From positions 1 to 34,706 of the forward strand of contig NZ_BBER01000012.1 of NCBI RefSeq assembly GCF_001312865.1: a stretch of 34,706 bases of DNA, given 5' to 3'. Below the pieces are notes generated by a model. That model was given only the letters and a program-made list of their open reading frames with translations, made no database searches and was not told the DNA's origin. The stretch comes from Lacticaseibacillus thailandensis DSM 22698 = JCM 13996 (GTDB lineage Bacteria; Bacillota; Bacilli; Lactobacillales; Lactobacillaceae). The translations under genes were made by a program, and so were the position numbers. Position 1 is the first letter of the stretch. Each line of letters begins with the position of its first letter. Positions 8,688 through 16,565 of the stretch are shown one piece after another.

Positions 8688-8715
8688 ATGATGGTGAGCG
8701 GAAGGATGGTGTCTT

Positions 8716-9408
8716 GTGACCAAAACAATTATTCACAATGACTGGCAAGAAGTGTTAGCACCCGTCTTTGCTGGCCCTACATATGCCCGGTTGCACCAGT
8801 TTTTGCGGAGCGAATACAGCAACCAGACCATTTACCCAGACATGTACCATATTTTTCAGGCGTTTGAATGGACGCCGTTTAGTCAGACCCGCGTAGTTAT
8901 TTTGGATCAGGACCCGTACCATGAGGAGCATCAGGCCGTCGGGGCCAGCTTTGCCGTGGCTCCGGGCGTGCAGATTCCGCCGTCGCTGGTGAACATTTAC
9001 CAGGAGTTGCAGGATGACTTGGGGATCCCGCCAGTGAACCACGGTTACTTGCGGGCCTGGGCTGAACAGGGGGTACTGCTACTCAATGCGGTGCTGACGG
9101 TGCGGGCCCACCGCGCCAATTCCCATCGTGGTAAGGGGTGGGAAGAATTAACCGACGCCGCCATCAAGGCGTTATCTGCTCGCGGCGGGGTGGTATTCAT
9201 TCTCTGGGGCCGGTCCGCGCAAAATAAACGGCCCCTGATTGATGAAAGCAAAAACGTGGTGATTGCGTCTGCCCACCCGAGTCCACTCTCGGCCTACCGC
9301 GGTTTCTTTGGTAGCAAGCCGTTTTCACGCACGAACGCAGCCCTGGAACGCATGGGCGAGCAACCCATTGATTGGCGGTTGCCCGAACACGTGGAACGGA
9401 CGGACTAG
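8716..9408 (+). CDS. ung: Uracil-DNA glycosylase (family 1)
   Basis: Removes uracil from DNA as the first step of base excision repair. The 230-residue length is normal. Motifs: DPYHE with catalytic Asp66 and Tyr68, [42 protein letters not shown] and the DNA-intercalation loop [20 protein letters not shown]. Odd point: the residue two before the catalytic Asp is Asp64, where the family usually has Gly (GQDPYH); here it reads LDQDPYH. GTG start at 8716 with GGAAGG about 10 nt upstream. It precedes pta and tsaE, a common arrangement in lactobacilli. Confidence 0.95.
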   Translation: MTKTIIHNDWQEVLAPVFAGPTYARLHQFLRSEYSNQTIYPDMYHIFQAFEWTPFSQTRVVILDQDPYHEEHQAVGASFAVAPGVQIPPSLVNIYQELQDDLGIPPVNHGYLRAWAEQGVLLLNAVLTVRAHRANSHRGKGWEELTDAAIKALSARGGVVFILWGRSAQNKRPLIDESKNVVIASAHPSPLSAYRGFFGSKPFSRTNAALERMGEQPIDWRLPEHVERTD

Positions 9409-9413
9409 GGCGG

Positions 9414-9442
9414 TTGGTTTTGTACACCAGCCTTGTTAAAAT
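9414..9442 (+). promoter_or_regulatory. Promoter of pta
   Basis: TTGGTT at 9414-9419 and TAAAAT at 9437-9442 have a 17-bp spacer. It lies in the short ung-pta gap and would give a leader of about 24 nt. Confidence 0.5.
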
Positions 9443-9472
9443 GAAGTATCGCAAACAATAGGGGGTATCATC

Positions 9473-10455
9473 GTGGACTTATTCGCAACTTTGGAACAGA
9501 ACGTCAAGGGTAAAGGCGTCACCATCGTCTTTCCTGAGGGCACTGAACCACGGATTCTGGGCGCCGTGGCTAAGTTACAGTCGCGCGGGGTGATCAACGC
9601 CGTGCTGCTGGGTGACCCGGCGGCCATTCAGCAGGTAGCTGCCGCGCATGATTTTGACATTACCGGCGTAACGATCCGCAACCCAGAAACCGATCCCGAC
9701 CTAGACCAATTAGCCGCCGCTTTCTTGGCACGCCGCCATGGTAAGGCCACGCCAGAGCAGGCAGCGAGTGCCGTCCGCGACGCCACGTACTTTGGCACCA
9801 TGCTGGTGTACACCGGTGCAGTCGACGGCCTGGTCTCCGGTGCCGTCCACTCCACGGCCAACACCGTGCGGCCAGCGCTGCAGATCATTAAGACCAAGCC
9901 GGGTGTTTCGCGTACGAGTGGTGCGTTCATCATGCAGCGTGGGGATGAGCGCTACCTGTTTGCGGACACGGCGATTAACATTGACCCATCCGCCGACGAG
10001 CTGGCCGAAATTGCGGTGGAGTCTGCCGCCACGGCCAAGGCGTTTGGTATTGACCCAAAGTGGCCATGTTATCCTTCTCCACGAAGGGTTCTGCGGCTGG
10101 AGACATGGTGACGAAGGTGCAGGAGGCCACGCGCAAGGCGCAGGCCCTCGCGCCAGACGTACCCATCGATGGTGAGCTCCAATTTGACGCGGCCTTTGTG
10201 CCGAGTGTTGGGGCCCAGAAAGCACCAGACTCAAAGGTGGCTGGGCACGCAACCGTCTTTGTCTTCCCTGAACTGCAGTCGGGGAACATCGGCTACAAGA
10301 TTGCGCAACGGCTTGGCGGCTTTCAGGCGGTGGGTCCGATTCTCCAGGGCCTCAACCAGCCAGTGTCCGACCTGTCCCGTGGGGCGTCTACGGACGACGT
10401 TTACCAGACCGCGCTCGTGACGGCCACCCAGGTATTGGCCAGCCGTCATGACTAA
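9473..10455 (+). CDS. pta: Phosphate acetyltransferase (one frameshift)
   Basis: Interconverts acetyl-CoA and acetyl-phosphate in acetate and energy metabolism. Seen: the N-terminal [18 protein letters not shown], the [20 protein letters not shown] segment that lines the active site, [18 protein letters not shown], then [20 protein letters not shown] and the C-terminal [22 protein letters not shown]. The frame breaks at 10060: one G restores [13 protein letters not shown] and gives 327 residues, the normal size for the short, eutD-like Pta of lactobacilli. GTG start at 9473 after a GGGGG ribosome binding site. Its stop overlaps the tsaE start by 8 nt, so the two are translationally coupled. 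Confidence 0.92.
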
Positions 10456-10921
10456 AACGTGGACGTTTGATAACGAGCAGGCGTTGCGGGCGTTTGCCGG
10501 TCACATCGCGCCGCTACTGCAGGCGGGCGACGTGTTGTTGCTCGACGGCGACTTGGGCGCGGGTAAAACCAGCTTTACTAAGGGGCTCGGTAAAGCACTT
10601 GGCATCACGCAGCCAATTAAAAGCCCGACGTTTACCATCATTCACGAGTATCCGGAGGGACGCATTCCGCTCTACCACATGGATCTTTACCGGCTCGAAG
10701 GTGGTGGCGCCGAGGACCTCGGGCTTGAGGAATACTTTGATGGTGATGGTGTGAGCGTCGTCGAGTGGCCAGACTTTTTGGGTGCCAGTGCGCCATACGA
10801 GTACGTCACGTTGCACTTTCACAAAGATGAACAAGACGACAACCGCCGCACCATCACCGCTGAAGGTGAAGGTGACCGCGGACAAGTGTTGCTAGCAGCC
10901 ATTAACGGACTGTCTGCATAA
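10448..10921 (+). CDS. tsaE: tRNA t6A biosynthesis ATPase TsaE
   Basis: ATPase of the TsaBDE complex that makes N6-threonylcarbamoyl-adenosine at position 37 of ANN-decoding tRNAs; normally essential. 157 residues. Motifs: Walker [20 protein letters not shown], then [20 protein letters not shown] and the EWPD motif typical of TsaE. The ATG at 10448 overlaps the end of pta. Frame intact. The ung-pta-tsaE neighbourhood is familiar in lactobacilli; the partners TsaB and TsaD are not in this window. Confidence 0.93.
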   Translation: MTKTWTFDNEQALRAFAGHIAPLLQAGDVLLLDGDLGAGKTSFTKGLGKALGITQPIKSPTFTIIHEYPEGRIPLYHMDLYRLEGGGAEDLGLEEYFDGDGVSVVEWPDFLGASAPYEYVTLHFHKDEQDDNRRTITAEGEGDRGQVLLAAINGLSA

Positions 10922-10971
10922 GTAACAAGGAAAATGTGACGGTTGAGGCCGTTACGGAAAGGGGTTTGCAC

Positions 10972-11801
10972 ATGGAATATTACCGGTTACGGGATGGATT
11001 ACAGTTGCCCAAAGTCGGCTTTGGTACTTACAAGCTGAACGGTACTAACGGGGTACGGGCTATTGAGAGTGCCATCAACCAAGGTTACCGTTTGATCGAC
11101 ACGGCTTATAACTATGAAAACGAGGGGACGGTCGGGGCCGCCATTCGCGGCGCCGGCGTACCACGTTCGGAACTGCTCGTGACTTCTAAGCTACCAGGGC
11201 GTTATTACCACCGGGCGGCGGCGATTGATGCACTCAAGGAGAGCTTGTACCGCGCGGGTCTAGACTATTTCGACCTGTACTTACTTCACTGGCCTAACCC
11301 CCGCAAGGACCTGTACGTTGAGGCCTGGCAGGCACTGATCGATGCCCAGCAGTTCGGTTGGTGCGGTCCATCGGGGTCTGCAACTTCCTACCCGACTACC
11401 TGGACCGTCTAGACCGTGAAACCGGCGTGCTGCCGGTGGTCAACCAAATTGAGTTGCATCCGCACTTCAACCAGGCTGATCAGCGTGCTTACGATGAAGC
11501 GCACGGCATTTTGACGGAGGACTGGAGTCCATTGGGCCGGGCTAGTGACGTGCTCCAAAACCCAGCAATCAAAGCGGTGGCGGCAGCGCACAACAAGGGC
11601 GTGGGCCAGGTCATCTTGCGCTGGGCCGTGCAGCTAGGGACGCTACCAATTCCGAAGTCCCAGCACGCCAGCCGGCAACGGGAAAACCTTGATATTTTTG
11701 ACTTTAATCTGAGCGATGACGAAATGGCAACGATCAACGCTCTGAGCACCCCTGACGGGCGGTTGAAGAATCAGGATCCAAGTAAATACGAAGAGTTCTA
11801 A
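10972..11801 (+). CDS. Aldo/keto reductase (one frameshift)
   Basis: NADPH-dependent reductase of the AKR5/2,5-diketo-gluconate-reductase-like group, acting on small carbonyls. The catalytic tetrad is visible: Asp and Tyr in LIDTAYNYENEG, Lys in VTSKLPG, His in LLHWPNP. Cofactor-site segments RSIGVCNF, NQIELHPHF and IPKSQ follow. The frame breaks at 11358-11359, where TTT has become TT; restoring it joins DAQQFGLV to RSIGVCNFLPDYLD and gives 276 residues. ATG at 10972 is used (AAAGGGG upstream, standard N-terminus MEYYRLRDG); the open frame from 10936 adds 12 atypical residues. Substrate unknown. Followed by an unusual hairpin region before pepO. Confidence 0.88.
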
Positions 11802-11847
11802 TGAAAACTTGGTGGCTGCTGTGAAAACGGTGACCACCGTTTTCATT
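11800..11847 (+). promoter_or_regulatory. Two mutually exclusive hairpins between the reductase and pepO
   Basis: Compact form: GAAAACGGT (11823-11831) pairs with ACCGTTTTC (11836-11844) around GACC. Extended form: AATGAAAAC (11800-11808) and GGTGG (11811-11815) pair with CCACC (11834-11838) and GTTTTCATT (11839-11847), 14 bp with a 2-nt bulge. Both use the same 3' arm, so only one can form. The pepO ribosome binding site AGGAGGAGG starts right after, at 11848. There is no T run, so it is not a classical terminator. Confidence 0.45.
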
Positions 11848-11863
11848 AGGAGGAGGAAAATAG

Positions 11864-13768
11864 ATGACGGTAAGACCAGCAGACGATTTATACATGGCGG
11901 TTAACGGTGCTTGGCAGGCCCAGACCGTGATTCCACCGGACAAAGCCCAGATTGGTGCCGATAGCGATTTGGGTGATGAGATTCGCGCCAAGCTGGTGCG
12001 GGACCTGCGCGCTATTAATGCGGGCACCATCGCCACAGCAGATCAGTCCCTATTAGCGGCGGCGCGGCTATTCGTGTTGGCGGATGACCGTGAGGCCCGG
12101 AATCGGCTTGGTGTGGCGCCGATCCGAACGCGGGTGGATTATTTAATGAGCCTGCAAGATGTTGGTGCGTGGCGGGCCGCGTTACCCACGTTGTGGCGGG
12201 AACAGTACCCGTTGCCACTGAGCACTTTTGTGATGGCCGATTTTCACGACGCTACGGTCAACATGCTCAATGTTAGTGGTCCCGACCCCATTTTGCCGGA
12301 TGCTGCTATGTATCAGGAGACCAATGCCGATAATGATGCGATGTTCGCCGCGTGGAGTCAGATGGCGCGCACCCTGCTGGCGGCGGTCGGCATTACTGGG
12401 CGTACTGCAGACCGTTACGTGGACGACGCCCTGAACTTTGATCGGCGGGCCGCAGCGTTGCTACCCACTAACGAAGAGTTCGCCGTTGATACTAATTGGG
12501 ATCACCCACTATCTTGGCAGGACTTTGCCGAGGTCACCGCCGACACTACGTTGGCCACCGCGTTGGCTACGGTGCTGCCCAACCAGCCGGTGCGCATCAA
12601 TACGCCGACACCACGGTACGTGGCCGCGTTGGACCGACTGGTGACGGCGGACAATTACGGCCAGTGGCAACACATGGCGGTGATTCAGGAACTGATCGAT
12701 CACAGCCGGTATTTGAGTGATGAGCTCCGGCAGGCTGCAGGGGCCTACCAGCGCTATTTGTCTGGCCAACCCCAACCGACGGAGTGGCACAAACACGCCT
12801 TTGCCGTGGCTAATGAATACCTCGCCGAACCAATCGGCATTTACTATGGGCGGACTTACTTCGGTGCTGCGGCGAAACGGGATATCACTGGGCTGGTGCG
12901 TGAGTTGATCGCGCAGTATGAGGTGCAGTTGCAAAATAACACGTGGCTGAGTCCATCCACCCGTGATCAAGCGATCGCCAAGCTCAAAACCATGCGCATC
13001 AAAATGGGGTACCCGGACCACGCAGCGCCGGTGTATCAACACCTGCATGTGGATCCGGATGCTGATTTGTTGGGCGCAATGGTCCGGCTAGAACGCGAGG
13101 AAACGGCGTACCGGTGGTCCACGGTGGGTCAGCCGGTCGACCGCAGCGAGTGGCAAATGCCTGGGCACCTGGTGAACGCTTGTTACGACCCGTCGATGAA
13201 CGACATCACGTTTCCGGCCGGAATTTTGCAGCCGCCATTTTACGCCCTATACTGGAGTCGGGCCGCTAAACTCGGTGGCACGGGGGCCACGATTGGGCAC
13301 GAAATTTCGCACTCGTTTGACAATAATGGGGCCATGTTTGATGAGCATGGGACCATGAACAACTGGTGGCAAGAAGCGGACAAAGTCGCGTTTGACCATA
13401 TCGTGGACGCCGTTGCGCAACAGTTTGACGGGCGCCATTACGAAGGGGTGCCCGTTAACGGTCGCCTCACGGTCAGTGAGAACATGGCCGATAATGCGGG
13501 AATGGATGTTGCGCTAGCCGTGCTCGGTCCCGATGCCAGCGTGGCGGCACTACGGGAATTCTTTACGGCGTATGCCCGGTCCTGGGCTACCAAGATGCGG
13601 CCAGAGCGCGCTAAAACCGTGTTGCGGCAAGATGTACATGCGCCCGCAACGCTGCGCGTCAACGTGCCAGTGATGAACTTCAGCGAGTGGTACCGTGCGT
13701 ATGGCGCTCAACCTGGTGATGGGGAATACCTGCCGCCAGCGCAACGCGTCGTGATTTGGGACCGTTAG
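11864..13768 (+). CDS. pepO: M13-family zinc endopeptidase PepO
   Basis: Neutral (neprilysin-like) oligopeptidase that cleaves peptides, in lactic acid bacteria usually cytoplasmic and part of peptide utilisation. 634 residues, normal length. The zinc motif HEISHSF (about residue 478) gives two His ligands and the catalytic Glu; ENMADNAG gives the third ligand and the conserved Asp. The substrate-binding segment NACYDPSMNDITFPAGILQPPF corresponds to the NAYY/NAFY motif region (split here for length: NACYDPSMNDITF, PAGILQPPF). No signal peptide is seen. Very strong AGGAGGAGG site 7 nt before the ATG. Nearly 2 kb with no frameshift, unlike many neighbours. A strong terminator follows. Confidence 0.95.
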   Translation: MTVRPADDLYMAVNGAWQAQTVIPPDKAQIGADSDLGDEIRAKLVRDLRAINAGTIATADQSLLAAARLFVLADDREARNRLGVAPIRTRVDYLMSLQDVGAWRAALPTLWREQYPLPLSTFVMADFHDATVNMLNVSGPDPILPDAAMYQETNADNDAMFAAWSQMARTLLAAVGITGRTADRYVDDALNFDRRAAALLPTNEEFAVDTNWDHPLSWQDFAEVTADTTLATALATVLPNQPVRINTPTPRYVAALDRLVTADNYGQWQHMAVIQELIDHSRYLSDELRQAAGAYQRYLSGQPQPTEWHKHAFAVANEYLAEPIGIYYGRTYFGAAAKRDITGLVRELIAQYEVQLQNNTWLSPSTRDQAIAKLKTMRIKMGYPDHAAPVYQHLHVDPDADLLGAMVRLEREETAYRWSTVGQPVDRSEWQMPGHLVNACYDPSMNDITFPAGILQPPFYALYWSRAAKLGGTGATIGHEISHSFDNNGAMFDEHGTMNNWWQEADKVAFDHIVDAVAQQFDGRHYEGVPVNGRLTVSENMADNAGMDVALAVLGPDASVAALREFFTAYARSWATKMRPERAKTVLRQDVHAPATLRVNVPVMNFSEWYRAYGAQPGDGEYLPPAQRVVIWDR

Positions 13769-13779
13769 GACAGCAAAAA

Positions 13780-13821
13780 CCCGGTGCTTTGTGTTTATTC
13801 ACAAAGCACCGGGTTTTTTTT
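13780..13821. terminator. Strong bidirectional terminator after pepO
   Basis: CCCGGTGCTTTGTG at 13780-13793 pairs perfectly with 13800-13813 and is followed by eight T (13814-13821). An A5 run on the left side makes it usable for the convergent exonuclease gene as well. Confidence 0.93.
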
Positions 13822-13831
13822 GAACGCATAA

Positions 13832-14365
13832 TTAAGCTAGTTTAATAAAATTATTCAGGGCCTGACTGCCAAACTGCGCTTTTTCGGACATCAAGATGCG
13901 CGCACAGGCGTAAGAATCCGCGAGGGCGTTGTGGTGGTTGTTCAGCGTGATGCCCAACGCGTCACTCACGGTGTCGAGCTTGTGGTTCGCTAGTGACGGC
14001 AAGAAGCTCCGCGAGGTCGCCACGGTATCGATGTATTGGTATTGAGGGGTGGGGAGACCGTAGCGTTCCAGTGATTTACGCAAGACGCTGACGTCAAACT
14101 GGGCGTTATGCGCGGCGACTAGTTGCGTGCGCGTAAATAGCGGGGCAATGTGGGGCCACAGTTCGGGAAAGGTGGGTGCATTGGCCACCATGTCCGGAGT
14201 AATGTGGTGGATACGGATGTTAAACGGCGAAAAGGGGGTCTCGGGGTTGATCAGGTTGTAGAACGAATCCACTACTTTGTCGTTACGCACCACCACGATG
14301 GCGACAGAGCAAGCGGAGGCCCGCTTGCCACTGGCGGTTTCGTAATCCATGGCGATAAAATTCAC
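13832..14365 (-). CDS. DnaQ-type 3'-5' exonuclease (DNA polymerase III epsilon-like)
   Basis: Stand-alone DEDDh exonuclease of 177 residues. ExoI: MDYETASG (Asp and Glu); ExoII: AAHNAQFDVSVL (Asp); ExoIII: HNALADSYACA (His and Asp), the full DEDDh set. It lacks any polymerase or helicase domain. Starts with GTG at 14365, two bases after the exoA stop, with TGGAGGC inside the end of exoA, so the two are translationally linked. A role in repair or nucleic-acid turnover together with ExoA is inferred. It may be annotated elsewhere as a DNA polymerase III epsilon homologue, but being the replicative proofreader is unlikely, since PolC carries that domain in Firmicutes. Confidence 0.88.
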   Translation of the reverse strand: MNFIAMDYETASGKRASACSVAIVVVRNDKVVDSFYNLINPETPFSPFNIRIHHITPDMVANAPTFPELWPHIAPLFTRTQLVAAHNAQFDVSVLRKSLERYGLPTPQYQYIDTVATSRSFLPSLANHKLDTVSDALGITLNNHHNALADSYACARILMSEKAQFGSQALNNFIKLA

Positions 14366-14367
14366 AA

Positions 14368-15134
14368 TTATGCCTCCAGTAGGTTAGTGGTATCCAACTC
14401 CACGGGACAATGGTCAGAACCCATAATGTCGGTGTGGATCTGGGCGTCAGTCAGTTGCGGCTGCAGGTCATTACTGGTGACAAAGTAGTCGATACGCCAG
14501 CCGGCGTTGCGTTTGCGGGCGCCAAAGCGGTAGCTCCACCAGGAGTAGATGTCCTTTTGGTCAGGGTAAAAGTAACGGAAGGTGTCAGTAAAGCCTGCGT
14601 CTAGTTGTGCGGTAAAGTCCGTCCGTTCTTCGTCGGTGAAGCCGGCGTGATGGTGGTTGCTAGTGGGGTTCTTCAGGTCGATCGTCTGGTGCGCCACGTT
14701 GAGGTCACCGCAGTAAATCACTGGCTTATCGGCAGCCAGCTTGCTGGTGTACTCCCGGAAGGCCACGTCGAACCCCTGACGGAAGTCCAGCCGCTTCAGC
14801 TCACTGCCAGAGTTGGGGACGTACACGGTGATGACGTAGAAGGACGGGTAGGATAGGTGATCACCCGGCCCTCAGTGTCGTATTCCGGTACGCCAATGCC
14901 GTAAGTGACGGCGTCTGGTTCGTGTTTGGTCAAAATAGCGGTCCCGGAGTAACCTTTGCGTTCGGCGTAGTTGAAGTACTGGTGGTAACCAGGGAGGTCC
15001 AGTTCAGCCTGACCAGCCTGCATCTTGGTTTCCTGGAGGCAGAACCAGTCGGCATCGAGCGTCTGGATGACCTCGTAAAAGTTTTTCTTCAACACGGCCC
15101 GCAGACCATTAACGTTCCAAGAAATAAATTTCAT
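14368..15134 (-). CDS. exoA: Exodeoxyribonuclease III / AP endonuclease (one frameshift)
   Basis: Cleaves DNA at abasic sites in base excision repair, downstream of glycosylases such as Ung. Motifs of the EEP family are present: SWNVNGLRA, LQETKM, the YSGTAIL strand, VYVPNSGSEL, YCGDLNVAH and the terminal GSDHCPVEL. The frame breaks at 14856-14857 (plus strand GG where GGG is expected): restoring it joins EGRVITLSYPSFYVITVYVPNSG and gives 255 residues, the normal size. As written, the catalytic N-terminal and C-terminal halves are in different frames. First gene of a two-gene operon with the DnaQ-type exonuclease, from the promoter at 15183-15211. ATG start preceded by AAGGGG. Confidence 0.92.
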
Positions 15135-15182
15135 TATGCACCCCTTCTTGTGTCCACTCAGCGCGGCAACAACGTTACCCTA

Positions 15183-15211
15183 ATTTTAACGAACCTCACC
15201 GGTAGTGTCCA
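15183..15211 (-). promoter_or_regulatory. Promoter of the exoA-exonuclease operon
   Basis: On the minus strand TGGACA (15206-15211) and TAAAAT (15183-15188) are 17 bp apart, each one mismatch from consensus. The leader to the exoA ATG would be about 40 nt. Confidence 0.6.
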
Positions 15212-15538
15212 CGCCAGTTCGTATCGTGGTGGTCTGTGTTTTTTTGGGCACGGGTAGTGGCGGCAAAAAAAATATACGTATCATCACCCACACTGGTATG
15301 GCGAACATAACGTTGCCTGGTTCCAAAACTCGGTCGTGGTTGTTCCGTATTGGCTATTGAATCGATAGGTAACGAGTGTGCTGCATCATGCCGGAAATGG
15401 GCTCTACTGGGCCAGTTGCAGGGGTGCGTCCGGGCAGCGGTCATCATGAGTGGTTCACCAAGGCGTAGGGGGCTAGCACACGCGCCAATATCCAGTGGTA
15501 ATGGTGCCACCGCGGTGCTACACGCTGAGCGTCATCTA
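15212..15538. other. Unexplained 327-bp non-coding stretch between divergent promoters
   Basis: No convincing ORF on either strand; the longest open frames have no protein-like pattern. Visible structure: T7 at 15239-15245 facing A8 at 15265-15272, the 11-bp palindrome ACTGGGCCAGT at 15406-15416, the 10-bp palindrome CACCGCGGTG at 15508-15517, and TAGCAC (15474-15479) complementary to GTGCTA (15515-15520). A small RNA or operator cluster is possible but not shown. Confidence 0.4.
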
Positions 15539-15547
15539 TGTTAGAAT
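15539..15547 (+). promoter_or_regulatory. Extended -10 promoter candidate for murB
   Basis: TGTTAGAAT reads as an extended -10 (TG-n-TAGAAT). No good -35 is seen 17 bp upstream. It would start transcription near 15554, about 50 nt before murB. Confidence 0.4.
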
Positions 15548-15602
15548 TTCATCAGTATGGACACCCGCTCGCGCGCCCACGAACATTTTGGAAACGGACG
15601 TG

Positions 15603-16540
15603 ATGATGGTGTCAGTAGCAACAAAAACAGTCGCCGGTTTGCCGGTGATGGTGGACGAACCTTTATCCAACTATACCTTTACCAAAACGGGTGGCCCAGC
15701 CGATCTGCTGGCCTTCCCCGAAACGGTGGCGCAAGTTCACGCCCTGGTGGATTACGCGCAAATCGAGCGCATACCCCTAACCGTAATTGGCAACGCCAGT
15801 AACCTCATCGTCCGTGATGGCGGCATCCGCGGCCTGACCATGATCCTGACGCATATGCATGATATTCAGGTGACGGCTAGTGGTGTCACTGCGGCTGCCG
15901 GCGCCCGTATTATTGATACGGCCGATGCGGCCGCATCCGCGGGCCTATCTGGCCTGGAATTTGCAGCCGGTATCCCCGGCTCCGTTGGTGGGGCGGTCTT
16001 TATGAATGCTGGAGCTACGGTGGTGAAGTCAAAGATTGTTTGGCCACCGTTGACGTGCTGACCCGTGATGGCCAGTTCAAGACGTACACTAACAGCCAAA
16101 TGGACTTTGCTTACCGGCACTCATACGTGCAACAAACTGAAGATATTGTGTTAAGTGCTACTTTTGCCCTGACCCCGGGTGATGCCCAGGCCATTCGTGC
16201 ACGGATGGACGAATTGAACGCGCGACGGGCGGCTAAACAGCCACTCGAATACCCGTCCTGTGGCAGTGTTTTCCGGCGGCCAACGGGACACTACGTTGGG
16301 CCGATGATTCAAAAAGCTGGGCTACAGGGCCACATTATTGGTGGGGCACAGATTTCGACCAAGCACGCGGGGTTCATCGTTAACATTGACCACGCTACCG
16401 CGACCGATTACGTGGACATGATCCACTACGTACAGGCGCACGTGGACCCAATGTTTAACGTGGACTTACAGCCTGAGGTCCGTATCATTGGGTCAGAACC
16501 GGCTCACCCTGAACACCACGCGGGGCGCGACCCAGAATAA
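15603..16540 (+). CDS. murB: UDP-N-acetylenolpyruvoylglucosamine reductase MurB (one frameshift)
   Basis: FAD/NADPH enzyme that makes UDP-MurNAc, an essential step of peptidoglycan synthesis. Seen: the N-terminal [22 protein letters not shown] loop [37 protein letters not shown], and the catalytic region [17 protein letters not shown] with QKAGL; it ends near [12 protein letters not shown]. The frame breaks at 16016 (GCTAC for GCTTAC): restoring T gives [20 protein letters not shown] and a protein of 312 residues. The gene should be essential, so the shift is probably a sequence error. Start ATG 15603 or 15606; GGAAACGG is a weak ribosome binding site. murB heading a potABCD operon is known in streptococci and lactobacilli. 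Confidence 0.92.
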
Positions 16541-16565
16541 ACAGTTGGAGTGAGGAGGGACAACC

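Noticed and set aside
12509..13048. Minus-strand 179-codon ORF inside pepO
   Set aside because: It is an antisense shadow of a clear M13 peptidase; such long antisense frames are expected in GC-rich coding sequence.
8584..15272. GCCGCCACTAC shared between 8592-8602 and the reverse strand at 15254-15264, both beside A/T runs
   Set aside because: Only 11 bp, the flanks differ (A8 versus T8), and there are no other copies; chance is sufficient.
15196..15510. Minus-strand 104-codon ORF in the exoA-murB gap
   Set aside because: Its composition and lack of hydrophobic pattern do not look like a protein; it has no ribosome binding site and runs over the exoA promoter.
15501..15514. T-box-like 14-mer ATGGTGCCACCGCG before murB
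   Set aside because: It matches the T-box consensus AGGGTGGNACCGCG at 11 of 13 defined positions, but lies upstream of the likely murB promoter, no terminator with a T run follows, no stem I with specifier loop is evident, and murB is not a usual T-box target.
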